A stretch of DNA of 64,000 bases from Clostridium aminobutyricum (GTDB lineage Bacteria; Bacillota; Clostridia; Peptostreptococcales; Anaerovoracaceae), in NCBI RefSeq assembly GCF_017255415.1, contig NZ_JAFJZZ010000004.1:124001-188000 (forward strand), written 5' to 3'. Positions within the stretch are counted from its first letter, which is position 1. Every line of letters starts with the position of its first letter. The notes below the pieces were generated by a model. It worked only from the letters and a program-made list of their open reading frames with translations. It was not told the DNA's origin and made no database searches. Positions 42,755 to 51,684 of the stretch are shown here, piece after piece. The translations under genes and the position numbers were made by a program.

Positions 42755-44386
42755 TTAAAATACTCTTTTCCCTGCGATATACGTTTGCCGTACCTTTATA
42801 TCTTTAAGGCTCATTTCATCCATGGCAAAAGGATCTCTATCCAATACAACCAAATCAGCAAACTTGCCTACTTCTAAGGTTCCTAGATATTTCTGCTGCC
42901 CTGTCGCATAATGAACATTTTTGGTAAAGAGTTCAATTGCTTCATATACCGTTAATTTTTCGTGAGGTCCATAGCCGCCTGCCGGCTGGCCGTTCTTATC
43001 ACAACGGGCGACGGCAGAAAAGATTCCTGCTATGGGATCATAGGATTCCACCGGACAATCGGAGCCTCCGGTCTGAATAAGACCTTCATCTTTTAAGGTC
43101 TTCCATGCATACGCACCTTTTGCACGCTCCTTGCCGATACGATCCTCTATCCATCGGGCATCCGTACCTAAAAATACCGGTTGTATATCGAGCACCAGCG
43201 GGAGCTTTTTCATACGTTCAATCAGTTCTTCATTCACCATCTGTACATGAATGATTCTAAAAGGCAGACGCTGACTTTGCTCTTCTTCCGTCATTCCTTT
43301 TTCACGAGTAGTTCTTAACGTTTCTTCGATGGCGGTAAGAGTAATATCCAGTGCACGATCACCGATTGCATGAATGGCTGATTGCAACCCCTTTTCATAT
43401 GCTTGAAGTACTTTTAAATTTAATTCTTCTTGCGAACAAATGACAAATCCTTTATTCTTAGGATCGTCATGGTAAGGTTCGTGCAACGCCGCTGATCGGG
43501 AGCCAAGGGACCCATCCGTAAATAATTTGTAGCCCCCAAACTGCACCAATCGATGAGGGTCTCGCTCCTGATCCTTCGTTAATTTTTCCGAAGAAAACAG
43601 CTCATCTAAGTATACCGTTACTCGAACAGGCATCTTTCCTTCTTTGTCCAGTTCACGGTAAGTATTTATGTCTTCATTATAACGCCAAATTTTTGCGGCA
43701 TAGGTATGAATCGTTGTAATCCCTTTTGAGGACATATCTTCCAGAACCTCCAACAGGATCTTCCTCTTTTCCGTTTCATCTAAGAGCGGGTCCGGTATGA
43801 TTTCATCGAATACCTTCGTACTCTGTTCTCTCAAAATTCCGTTGGGCATGCCGTCTTCATCAAATTCCACAATGCCTCCCGGGCCGCCGTCATAGCCCTG
43901 CCCTACTCCTGCCAGTTGCAAGGCCATCGAATTTGCCACAATGGTATGTAAACAACATCTTCTGATAACAATCGGATGCAGCGTGCTGATTTGATCTAAA
44001 TCCTTCTTCGTCGGAAACCGATTCTCCTTAAACTTTGTCTGATCAAAATTGACTCCTTTAATCCAATTCCTCGGCAGGGTTTTTTCCGCCTTTTCTTTTA
44101 TCAGAGAGAGCATCTCATCCATGCTCTTGGCCTGCTCCAAATTAACCGAGGTTTGATTCTGACAGTAGGCGTACAGATGCATATGGGAATCTGCCATTCC
44201 CGGTATGACCACCTGCCCTGCTAAATCAACTGTCTCCGCACTTTTATAGAAATCCGCGTCTTGATTGCATCCGGCAAAAACAATTTTACCATCCTTTATT
44301 CCTAATGCCTCAACTGCTTTTCCCTCTTCCTCCATAGTATATAATATTCCGTTTTTAAATAATAGATCAAGTTCCATTTCTATCAC
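42755..44386 (-). CDS. Amidohydrolase, YtcJ-like, second copy
   Basis: A 543-residue amidohydrolase-3-family enzyme. It has DLLFKNGILYTMEEEGKAVE, the metal motif GMADSHMHLYAY, SAIHAIGDRALDITLTAIEE and QTGGSDCPVESYDPI. GTG at 44386 lies six bases after AAGGGG; the ATG three codons later is an alternative start. It sits between the NhaC antiporter and the other amidohydrolase in one operon, which suggests a transported substrate that both enzymes process. The substrate is not known. Confidence 0.83.
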   Translation of the reverse strand: MIEMELDLLFKNGILYTMEEEGKAVEALGIKDGKIVFAGCNQDADFYKSAETVDLAGQVVIPGMADSHMHLYAYCQNQTSVNLEQAKSMDEMLSLIKEKAEKTLPRNWIKGVNFDQTKFKENRFPTKKDLDQISTLHPIVIRRCCLHTIVANSMALQLAGVGQGYDGGPGGIVEFDEDGMPNGILREQSTKVFDEIIPDPLLDETEKRKILLEVLEDMSSKGITTIHTYAAKIWRYNEDINTYRELDKEGKMPVRVTVYLDELFSSEKLTKDQERDPHRLVQFGGYKLFTDGSLGSRSAALHEPYHDDPKNKGFVICSQEELNLKVLQAYEKGLQSAIHAIGDRALDITLTAIEETLRTTREKGMTEEEQSQRLPFRIIHVQMVNEELIERMKKLPLVLDIQPVFLGTDARWIEDRIGKERAKGAYAWKTLKDEGLIQTGGSDCPVESYDPIAGIFSAVARCDKNGQPAGGYGPHEKLTVYEAIELFTKNVHYATGQQKYLGTLEVGKFADLVVLDRDPFAMDEMSLKDIKVRQTYIAGKRVF

Positions 44387-44396
44387 CCATTTCCCC

Positions 44397-45845
44397 TTAT
44401 GCTTCTGCCTTCATCTCGGTTTCCTCTGTTTCTGCTTTTTCCGCCGGTGAATCCTCTTTCCATACGAATATGCCGGTAATAGCATAAAATGCTGCAATGA
44501 TTGGAACAGACCAACACAATACCGTATATGGCGCATATTTAAGAGGACTAACACCCAGCACGCCCGAAAAATAGACTGCTCCGAGAGACCAAGGCAGCAT
44601 TGGATCGATACAAATGCCGGAATGTTCTAATGTTCTGGATGCTACGATCCTTTTGATTTTTAGTTTGTCATAGCCTGCCACAAACATTCTGCCCGGAATC
44701 AGAATACAGACATATGGACTGGCAGTCGCTGCAACAGTCGCAATTCCGGCTACCATTTGAGTTAATATCAAGTTTCTTGCATTGCTTGTAATCGCACTTG
44801 CACTGAACAGCAGGGTATCCAGTACGCCGGTTTTTTCCAGAATTCCACCATAAGAAAGACCCAGATAACCAATGGATACGGTCCACATCATGGACTGCAA
44901 ACCACCTCTGTTCAGCAACTTATCCACGTCTATATTTCCAGTATCTATTACATAGCCATAGTTCATATAAGACATCATCTCGAGAAGGCTATAGCCCTGA
45001 AAGATAATAGCGATGATCATACCTGCCATTGCACTAATGACAATAGTTGCAAGGGCATTGAATTTTCTCAGTGCCAATACCACCACTAGAATCATGGGAA
45101 TCAAACTAATAATGGTATAGACCGGTGTTACATTAAAATGGCTGCTTAATGTCTGTAATAAAGTATCCACTTGATTACTGTCCATTTGTCCTTTGGAATA
45201 CTTCATTCCCAGAAAAACGGCTGCCACCAAAGCGAGTATGTAACCGGGGATAGTAGCGGTTGCTACACTTTTAATATGAGAGAAAATATTTACTTCACAG
45301 CTGGCTGCCGACAGATTAACCGTATCTGAAATCGGAGAAAGCTTATCTCCGAAGATAGCACCTGAAATAATTGCACCTGCTGTCATCGCAGGGTCAACGC
45401 CAAGTCCCCCGCCAATGCCCATAAGAGCTACACCAAAAGTTGCGGCTGTCCCCCAGGATGTTCCTGTTGCAAGACAGGATAAGGAACACACCAAAATAGT
45501 TGTCAGTAAAAATACAGATGGTGATATAATCTGTACTCCGTAGTAAATGAGCGATGGGATGGTTCCCGCTGCAATCCACGCCGGAATCATTACACCGATA
45601 AACATGAGTATCATCATGGATATGGTTGCGATCTTTGTTCCATGAATGACTCCCTCCTCTATAAGACTTAACGGAGTTTTGTTAAAGATGCCGAGCATCA
45701 CTACAGCAAATACTGTTGCAAAAATCAAGGTCATATGTACATCAGGTGTTCCTACAATGACCAGCTGCAAGATAAAACTTCCAAATAAGAATAATACAAT
45801 TGCGAGGGATACTCCCAGCGATGGCTTTTTTAAGTTTTCATCCAT
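44397..45845 (-). CDS. Na+/H+ antiporter NhaC-family transporter
   Basis: A 482-residue membrane protein with about 11-12 helices. NhaC-type features are GTSWGTAATFGVALMGIGGG, ISGAIFGDKLSPISDTVNLS and CIDPMLPWSLGAVYFSGVLG. Some NhaC-family members exchange organic acids or amino acids (for example malate/lactate), so with two amidohydrolases downstream it may import their substrate. AAGGAGGAAATAAAA precedes the ATG at 45845; the ORF's first in-frame ATG lies inside that site. Confidence 0.88.
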   Translation of the reverse strand: MDENLKKPSLGVSLAIVLFLFGSFILQLVIVGTPDVHMTLIFATVFAVVMLGIFNKTPLSLIEEGVIHGTKIATISMMILMFIGVMIPAWIAAGTIPSLIYYGVQIISPSVFLLTTILVCSLSCLATGTSWGTAATFGVALMGIGGGLGVDPAMTAGAIISGAIFGDKLSPISDTVNLSAASCEVNIFSHIKSVATATIPGYILALVAAVFLGMKYSKGQMDSNQVDTLLQTLSSHFNVTPVYTIISLIPMILVVVLALRKFNALATIVISAMAGMIIAIIFQGYSLLEMMSYMNYGYVIDTGNIDVDKLLNRGGLQSMMWTVSIGYLGLSYGGILEKTGVLDTLLFSASAITSNARNLILTQMVAGIATVAATASPYVCILIPGRMFVAGYDKLKIKRIVASRTLEHSGICIDPMLPWSLGAVYFSGVLGVSPLKYAPYTVLCWSVPIIAAFYAITGIFVWKEDSPAEKAETEETEMKAEA

Positions 45846-46240
45846 TTTTATTTCCTCCTTCAAAAATGATTTTTATAACTTAACTATACATAAGCGGTGT
45901 TTCCCTACCTGTGATTTTTGCTTCCATAAAAAAATATTTCATGTTTATATTTTTATTTTTCAGATTATTCTGCAACGATTTTGCAACAGTTCTGTTATTT
46001 TTTCCCAATCTTTGCTCTCTTTCTTTTCTATTGTCTCGTGTCTCTGTTGCATATTCAAGTCCAGAATAAAAAAAGTCGTTGGAAGAGCCATTCCGCCAAT
46101 ATCACAGAAGCGATATTTCTTACATGATAAAGAGAGCGGGCTCAACAAGTTAAAGTATATAAGAGCATACTTTAACTTGTTGAGCCCGCTCGAGTAGACA
46201 TAGTGCCTATGTATAAAAGGAGTTCTTATGTTAAGCTGTA
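45846..46240. other. Intergenic region between eutQ and nhaC with a 25-bp hairpin
   Basis: No gene is supported. The region holds the second copy of AAGCGATATTTCTTAC (46108-46123), a perfect 25-bp inverted repeat with an 8-base loop (46134-46158 with 46167-46191), and a short ACATAG/CTATGT hairpin (46198-46212). None has a T-run, so they are not standard terminators. The rest, 45846-46100, is AT-rich leader for nhaC. Confidence 0.6.
46134..46191. repeat. Perfect 25-bp inverted repeat at the 3' end of the eut operon
   Basis: The arms begin GAGCGGGCTCAACAAG and end CTTGTTGAGCCCGCTC with no mismatch in 25 pairs around ATAAGAGC. It lies 50 bases past the eutQ stop. It may protect or process the eut mRNA 3' end, or be a mobile miniature repeat. 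Confidence 0.85.
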
Positions 46241-46690
46241 TTAAGCTAATTCCTGCCAGTTGGCCGGATATACAAAATAAGCATATCTGGTATTGGTAGG
46301 CGTGCTGAAATGAATGTGGCTGCCTTTTGGAATCAATATGATATCTCCTTTATTTCCGCGGATGACATTTCCGCCGTCAATTTTGATATCCAGTGTGCCA
46401 TCGATAACATAGTCAAATTCGTCATAGGTAAGTGTCCATTCAAAATCCGCTCCATCCACTAATTCCATAATACCTGCACCCATTCTCGGTGCTTCTTCTA
46501 ACGTAACAATATCTTTTAACTTTACATCATTTCGGCCTTCAAAAGCTTCCGTCTTTACCGTATCACCGCGTACGACCAGAATACCGCTTGCTTTATCCGT
46601 TTCTTTTACGAAGTCTTCACCGGCTTGTGCTTTTGCCTGAACCAGCAATTCTTTTACGATGGCTTTTATTAAGTCTTCACTAATATTCAT
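46241..46690 (-). CDS. eutQ: Ethanolamine utilization cupin protein EutQ
   Basis: A 149-residue protein. A short N-terminal helix (EDLIKAIVKELLVQAKA) is followed by a single cupin (DGADFEWTLTYDEFDYVIDG, IKIDGGNVIRGNKGDIILIP, GSHIHFSTP). Gram-positive EutQ lacks the long N-terminus of the enteric protein, so the length is normal. In enterics EutQ is reported to have acetate kinase activity and to aid compartment assembly. The N-terminal helix resembles encapsulation peptides. Last gene of the eut operon. Confidence 0.88.
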   Translation of the reverse strand: MNISEDLIKAIVKELLVQAKAQAGEDFVKETDKASGILVVRGDTVKTEAFEGRNDVKLKDIVTLEEAPRMGAGIMELVDGADFEWTLTYDEFDYVIDGTLDIKIDGGNVIRGNKGDIILIPKGSHIHFSTPTNTRYAYFVYPANWQELA

Positions 46691-46716
46691 AATCTTCTCC
46701 TATCTTTCGTTATGCT

Positions 46717-47946
46717 TTATTCTTCCTCTTCACCGGTTGATTCAATTTTGCTTAGAAGCTTAGGTGCCAGCATATTGGCTAAGATCAATGCCGTAATACC
46801 CGCAACCAGTTTGCCTACAACCACCGGGAAAATCATCTCCGGATTATTTCCTGCTGTAAATCCAAGGTGATCTCCGAATACAAATGCGGCGGATACCGCA
46901 AACGCTACGTTCAGTAATTTTGCTTTTGGATTCATGTCACCCATGATATTAAACATGGCAATGTTGTTGGCCAATGTAGCCACCATACCAGCCGAGCCCG
47001 TATCGTTCATCCCAAGGAGCCCGCCAACCTTTTCCAAAGTGCCTCCAAAGGTCTTTGTAATCCATTTCACCATTGGGAAAGCACCGACTAATACACAAGC
47101 AATCTGACCGCATACCAGCAAGCCGGACTCTAACCCGTTTACTCCGCCATTCTTAGCCGGGTCTACCATGATATCAAATAATGGAAGCATAATACCTGTC
47201 TCATACTCAAATATTGCAATTGCTGTAAAAACTGTAATGATAACCGTAACCGCAGTACCAAAGCGGTTAAAACCATTAATCATACTGGCCGGTTTAAACC
47301 AAAGGCCGAGTACGATCAAACCAGCTACAATAATAACCGGAATTAAATTTACTAAAATAGTAAATAAACTGATTTTATATGTAGTCATATTCATGACAAG
47401 ACCACCGGCGATGCATCCGATCGGAATCGTGATAAGACCTGCCAGAATACCGGCGGCCAAATAAGGCCGATCCTTCTTTTTAATAATGGATAGGGCTACC
47501 GGAATAGTAAATACAATTGTAGGCCCCATCATGGAACCTAAGATCAGTCCTGAAAAATTTCCGAGGGTATCGTTGGCTGCAAGCTGCATAGCCAGTGGGT
47601 ACCCTCCCATATCGCAGGCCAGTAAAGTGGTAGCGAACATCGAAGGATCCGCACCGACCAACGTGTAGATCGGTGAAATAATCGGCTTCAATAAAATTGA
47701 TAATACCGGAGCAGCCGCAACAACACCGGCCATTGCAATAGCTAAAGGTCCCATGGCAAGAAATCCTTCATCAAACTGTTCACCATAGCCCAGTTTATTG
47801 CCTCGAATTTTATCAATCGCACCGACCAGCATAAAAATGGTCATAATCGTTATGATAACTGAATTTACTGTTAGATTTCCGATGTACGCCTGCAAACTTT
47901 CCGTTAATACAGATACATCGAACGCATTTATTAATTCATCAAACAT
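46717..47946 (-). CDS. eutH: Ethanolamine permease EutH
   Basis: A 409-residue membrane protein with about 11 helices. It has TIFMLVGAIDKIRGNKLGYG near the N-terminus, LLACDMGGYPLAMQLA, and NMFNIMGDMNPKAK-like sequence before GDHLGFTAGNNPEM, all EutH features. It imports ethanolamine at low external concentration or low pH. It lies between the PduT-like shell gene and eutQ. Confidence 0.93.
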   Translation of the reverse strand: MFDELINAFDVSVLTESLQAYIGNLTVNSVIITIMTIFMLVGAIDKIRGNKLGYGEQFDEGFLAMGPLAIAMAGVVAAAPVLSILLKPIISPIYTLVGADPSMFATTLLACDMGGYPLAMQLAANDTLGNFSGLILGSMMGPTIVFTIPVALSIIKKKDRPYLAAGILAGLITIPIGCIAGGLVMNMTTYKISLFTILVNLIPVIIVAGLIVLGLWFKPASMINGFNRFGTAVTVIITVFTAIAIFEYETGIMLPLFDIMVDPAKNGGVNGLESGLLVCGQIACVLVGAFPMVKWITKTFGGTLEKVGGLLGMNDTGSAGMVATLANNIAMFNIMGDMNPKAKLLNVAFAVSAAFVFGDHLGFTAGNNPEMIFPVVVGKLVAGITALILANMLAPKLLSKIESTGEEEE

Positions 47947-47992
47947 ATCTTCCCTCCTTCATTTTATTTCCCGTATTGCTGTAAGTCGCTTG

Positions 47993-48532
47993 TCACAGCA
48001 AGCTTTCCAATAATTTTGGAGATGGCCTTGGTATAACCGTGCTTCCTACCATCAGTTCGGTTGCCTTTTCGGCTGCCGTAACAGCAGCACGCACAGCACC
48101 TACATCACCAGTCAGTGTGACCACACCTTTTCCTCCGATTGCCCAACCCATACGAACTTCAATTAATGCAATATTGGCCGCTTTAGCCGCTACATCGGCA
48201 GCAGTAATTGCCGATGCGACGGAAAAAAACTCTAATACACCAACGGCACCTAACGTTTCAACAGAATTGGACATATAGATTGCCGGAATTACTTGATCGT
48301 TAATATTGGGAATCATCAGCGTATCCACCGCATGCGGTCCGCTTCTTTTCATTCCGTCTTTCATGGATGCATCAACCGAACCGGTCTCCCCTCCGATTAT
48401 GATGATATATTTCCCCGGGCACACCGTAGTGGCACGTAACACATCTACCTGTGCAGCTTTCATCATATAATCAGCCACTTCAATTCCTTGAGCAATGCTA
48501 TTCAATTCAATCATACCTACTGCATTTGCCAT
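47993..48532 (-). CDS. PduT-like tandem BMC-domain shell protein with Fe-S cysteine
   Basis: A 179-residue tandem-BMC protein: the first domain covers residues 1-90 and the second (GAVGVLEFFSVASAITAADV onward) 92-175. Cysteine 38 in ATTVCPGKY sits at the trimer axis position that in PduT binds a shared [4Fe-4S] cluster. Such proteins are thought to pass electrons through the microcompartment shell. The RNA-binding site AAGGAGTAG overlaps the stop of the upstream PduS-like gene, so the two are co-translated, fitting an electron partner pair. Confidence 0.88.
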   Translation of the reverse strand: MANAVGMIELNSIAQGIEVADYMMKAAQVDVLRATTVCPGKYIIIIGGETGSVDASMKDGMKRSGPHAVDTLMIPNINDQVIPAIYMSNSVETLGAVGVLEFFSVASAITAADVAAKAANIALIEVRMGWAIGGKGVVTLTGDVGAVRAAVTAAEKATELMVGSTVIPRPSPKLLESLL

Positions 48533-48537
48533 AGTGC

Positions 48538-49887
48538 CTACTCCTTCTCTTTGTCGATGACAATCCGTTCACCATCTATGAAGGTTACTTTGCCGTTTAT
48601 GCTGGCATGTAACGAAGCAGACAGTGAATCTTCTTTTGCCCTTACGATTACCTCTCCTTTTTGAACCCTGTTTCCTACAGACACACAGGGAACCCCCGGT
48701 GCGCCGATATGTTGTTTGATTAAGAGTGAAACACGGTCCGGTACAAAAGTCCGGCACTCGCCCGCATGGACATGATAATAGTTCATTAGATCCAATCTAG
48801 CCACTAACCGTTCCGTAGGGATCCTCCTATAGGGCAGATCTGCCGAGGCTTTCGGATTCTTGTTGCGCTCCGCTTTTAATCCACGCGCCGCTAATTGCTT
48901 TTTAATAAAAATATTTACTTTACGAGGGGAGAGACTCATAGGGCAAGCGAACATCTCACAAATTCCGCAGTCACAGCAGTTAGCCGCCTCTCCAAATATC
49001 TTCTCATATTCATCGTTGCTTTTTATTAACTTTTCTCTGTATAGATTCCTCATAACCATGTTCGGGCGAATTTTATGTCCTATTAAATATCTGGGACACA
49101 TGTCCGTACACATTTTACATTGAATGCAAGCACTTCTGGTCTGTGCGACGATGGAAGCGAACGAAAGTTCCTCGCATCTTACTAAATAATGATTTTGGGG
49201 CAGAACAATGATATTGCCCGTCGTTTTAGTAACCGTTAATTCCTGAATAGCATTGCCTCTGTACACCTTCCCCATCATAGGTCCCCCCACAATGATGTCA
49301 TATTCGTCAAGGCGAGGACAGGCTTGACGGATACAATCCTGCAACGCCGTTCCAATAGGCACATGCAGCATGACCGGAGCAGCAACCTCACCCACTACGG
49401 ATAAGTATTTGTCCGTTACCGGATTTCCCTGCAACGCCTGATATACATTTAGCATCGTACCTACATTGCTGACTACCGCTCCTACGTCCAAAGGCAGTCC
49501 TCTTTCCGGCACGCTGCACCCTGTCACCAGCTGCACTAAGGTTTGCTCATCACCGGCAGGATAAAAAGACTTCATTTTGAATAGTTGAAAGGAAGAATTC
49601 GTTTCAACGATAGCTTGCTGCAATGCTTCTATTTCTTTTTGGTATTTGCTCTTCAGTGCGATGACCTTGCGTTCTGCCCCTATATGTACCGCTGCGGCTT
49701 CTGCTGCCTTCAAAATCTCATTCGGAAAAGTTCTCATCAAATATTTATCGGTTTCGATTAAAGGTTCACATTCCGCTGCGTTTATTATAAATACCTGCGC
49801 TTTTGCAGAAAGCTTTACATGCGTAGGAAATCCTGCGCCGCCGGCACCGACTATTCCGGCATTTTTTATTGCCTCTATTAAGTTCAT
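48538..49887 (-). CDS. PduS/RnfC-like flavo-iron-sulfur oxidoreductase
   Basis: A 449-residue protein. It has an RnfC/NuoF-like N-terminus (GIVGAGGAGFPTHVKL, INAAECEPLIETDKYL), an SLBB domain, and two 4Fe-4S motifs: C254/C257/C260/C264 in CIQCKMCTDMC, and the group C304-C315 in CCDCGICEMFAC. PduS is an NADH-dependent cobalamin reductase that partners the adenosyltransferase. Here it can serve EutT and/or pass electrons to the adjacent PduT-like shell protein. GACGAGGTGAGCAT precedes the ATG at 49887. Confidence 0.88.
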   Translation of the reverse strand: MNLIEAIKNAGIVGAGGAGFPTHVKLSAKAQVFIINAAECEPLIETDKYLMRTFPNEILKAAEAAAVHIGAERKVIALKSKYQKEIEALQQAIVETNSSFQLFKMKSFYPAGDEQTLVQLVTGCSVPERGLPLDVGAVVSNVGTMLNVYQALQGNPVTDKYLSVVGEVAAPVMLHVPIGTALQDCIRQACPRLDEYDIIVGGPMMGKVYRGNAIQELTVTKTTGNIIVLPQNHYLVRCEELSFASIVAQTRSACIQCKMCTDMCPRYLIGHKIRPNMVMRNLYREKLIKSNDEYEKIFGEAANCCDCGICEMFACPMSLSPRKVNIFIKKQLAARGLKAERNKNPKASADLPYRRIPTERLVARLDLMNYYHVHAGECRTFVPDRVSLLIKQHIGAPGVPCVSVGNRVQKGEVIVRAKEDSLSASLHASINGKVTFIDGERIVIDKEKE

Positions 49888-49910
49888 ATGCTCACCTCGT
49901 CACATACCTT

Positions 49911-50192
49911 TTACAGCACATTCTCGTTTATTTCCTTATCATCCACGATTCCTACAATAGTGGCATCTACCGGTATTGCCGTATCTCCGACTGCGCTGCG
50001 TGCTGAACTTCCTGAGACGAACAAAACAGTTTCTCCAACTCCTGCGCCGATGATATCGGCTGCAACAATCGGCGTATGGTAATTTTCTTCATGTAAAAGG
50101 TCAATGGGCAAAAGAATCATAAGCTTTAGCCCTGCTAAGCTTTCATCCTTCCTCGTTGCCCAAATATTTCCTATAACCTTTGCCACTTTCAT
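49911..50192 (-). CDS. eutN: Microcompartment vertex protein EutN (CcmL family)
   Basis: A 93-residue pentameric BMC vertex protein: KVIGNIWATRKDESLAGLKL, then ADIIGAGVGETVLFVSGSSAR and ATIVGIVDD. Pentamers close the 12 vertices of the polyhedral shell. It lies between the conserved eut protein and the PduS-like gene. Confidence 0.94.
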   Translation of the reverse strand: MKVAKVIGNIWATRKDESLAGLKLMILLPIDLLHEENYHTPIVAADIIGAGVGETVLFVSGSSARSAVGDTAIPVDATIVGIVDDKEINENVL

Positions 50193-50246
50193 ATACTCTA
50201 CCCTCTCTTTTACACAACACTGCGCCTTCTGTGCCGGAATTTCTTA

Positions 50247-50999
50247 TCAGCCGATTGTAAACGAAATGCCTCTTTGTTCTGCATATTCACGAGCTAAATC
50301 CGTAATAATTGTTTTTTGAGCGATGCAAATTTGCGTTGCATGCTGTTCATAAGCAGTTCGGATATCTCTCTCCGTAATAATCCTCTTTTCAAATTTTACT
50401 GAACCACCTGATTTGTTTTCACAAACCTCGGCTACTTCTTTCGCAGGCTCTCCCGTGCAGCTTTTCTTTTCCGGAACACCTTCATTTCCGAGTAGGATGC
50501 TTTCTAGTTGATCTGCATTGCAGAACTGAATCCCTATATTCTTCAGGAATTCTATCTTTTGCATCATCCGGCCATAATAGAGCTTCGGAGCGGTTTCCCT
50601 ATACTGAAAAAGTTCCATTTCTTCATTCGGCACAATCAGTTGTTTTCCCAGTAGAATTGCTTTCATTACCGCTTGTGTAAAAGGCGTATCGCCGATACCT
50701 TCTGCGATTTTTCCTAATGAAGTATTACTGAAGCTTCCGAGCACAATCCTATCAAATTGCTGCGAGTCACATTGATATTCTTCGTTTAACGCACAAATAA
50801 TCTCAAATTTATGTTTGAGAGATTCCTTCTCCAACAGTTCATGGCAGGCTGTGCCATGGTCCTCTGTAAGGATCAGAATCTTGGGTTTTGGGCACAATTC
50901 GACGCTGCTCGGTGCTTCAATTTGTAAACTTTCTTCCAGCTCCGCAATTCTTTCTGCAACTTTTACCGCAATTTGCTCCACTAATTCTTTGAATTCCAT
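50247..50999 (-). CDS. Conserved ethanolamine-operon protein of unknown function (TIGR02536-like)
   Basis: A 250-residue protein. The N-terminal helix is KELVEQIAVKVAERIAELEE, resembling encapsulation peptides. A flavodoxin-like region follows (KILILTEDHGTACHELLEKE, FDRIVLGSFSNTSLGKIAEG). The C-terminus, RIITERDIRTAYEQHATQIC, ends in a block similar to the start of EutT (a helix before AREYAEQRGI, compare AREYLQQRKI in the EutT gene nearby). The family occurs in Gram-positive eut operons; its role is unknown. A helper for cobalamin handling is conceivable. Confidence 0.8.
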   Translation of the reverse strand: MEFKELVEQIAVKVAERIAELEESLQIEAPSSVELCPKPKILILTEDHGTACHELLEKESLKHKFEIICALNEEYQCDSQQFDRIVLGSFSNTSLGKIAEGIGDTPFTQAVMKAILLGKQLIVPNEEMELFQYRETAPKLYYGRMMQKIEFLKNIGIQFCNADQLESILLGNEGVPEKKSCTGEPAKEVAEVCENKSGGSVKFEKRIITERDIRTAYEQHATQICIAQKTIITDLAREYAEQRGISFTIG

Positions 51000-51053
51000 A
51001 GATTTCCTCCTTTCTGATTGGTTTCCCCATTCATGGTGATACCTTCAGGACTG

Positions 51054-51668
51054 CTAAAAATGAGTGACAATCCGTCCTAAAGTAAACCCTTCACAACCCG
51101 CTGCATTTGCTTCATCTGTATCAATATGAACTTTACAGCTCGATGCTTCATCCACACGGATGATTACATCCTTTAGTAACACCGGGCGTTCTGTGAGGAC
51201 TTCTAATGCGACCCTCTGACGATCTCTTAAACGGAGTTTCTGGGCCATTTCCGGAGTCATATGAATATGTGCTTTTGCAACAATAGCCCCTTCCGATAAG
51301 GCCACCGCACCATTGGGGCCTTTCAATATAACCGAGCCGGAGCCTTCTAGCTCTCCCGATAAGCGAATCGGGGCAGACAGTCCTAAGCTCATACAATCAC
51401 TTCTGGACAATTCCACCTGAGTCCGGTTTCTGACAGGACCCAAAACAGAGACTTTCTTCTCTCCTTTAGGCCCTATTACCGTAACCTTTTCCTCCGATAA
51501 ATACTGTCCCGGCTGTGACAAAGCTCTTTTCGGAGTTAGTTGATGCCCCTTTCCGAACAGCTGCTCTAAATCCGTTTGACTCAGATGAACATGTCTGGCA
51601 GAAGTTTCAACCTGCAATACTCCATTTGCTTGGATGGCCTCTTTCAATGCCTGAATCAGCTTCTCCAT
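51054..51668 (-). CDS. pduL: Phosphate acyltransferase of the PduL/EutD type
   Basis: A 204-residue PTA_PduL enzyme. It has two zinc-histidine blocks, TSARHVHLS near residue 23 and AHIHMTPEMA in the second half, plus GPVRNRTQVELSRSDC and SCKVHIDTDEANAAGC. It converts acetyl-CoA to acetyl phosphate inside the compartment, recycling CoA. A short N-terminal helix (KLIQALKEAIQANG) could be an encapsulation peptide. AAAAGGAGAACAAACAAT precedes the ATG. Confidence 0.92.
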   Translation of the reverse strand: MEKLIQALKEAIQANGVLQVETSARHVHLSQTDLEQLFGKGHQLTPKRALSQPGQYLSEEKVTVIGPKGEKKVSVLGPVRNRTQVELSRSDCMSLGLSAPIRLSGELEGSGSVILKGPNGAVALSEGAIVAKAHIHMTPEMAQKLRLRDRQRVALEVLTERPVLLKDVIIRVDEASSCKVHIDTDEANAAGCEGFTLGRIVTHF

Positions 51669-51684
51669 ATTGTTTGTTCTCCTT

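Noticed and set aside
45971-45988. Sigma-54-like TTGCA repeat upstream of nhaC
   Set aside because: The -12 GC is present, but the -24 position has TG instead of GG, and no enhancer-binding activator gene is nearby.
45960-46148. 62-codon minus-strand ORF between eutQ and nhaC
   Set aside because: It starts inside the 25-bp hairpin and lacks a ribosome site and recognisable domain.
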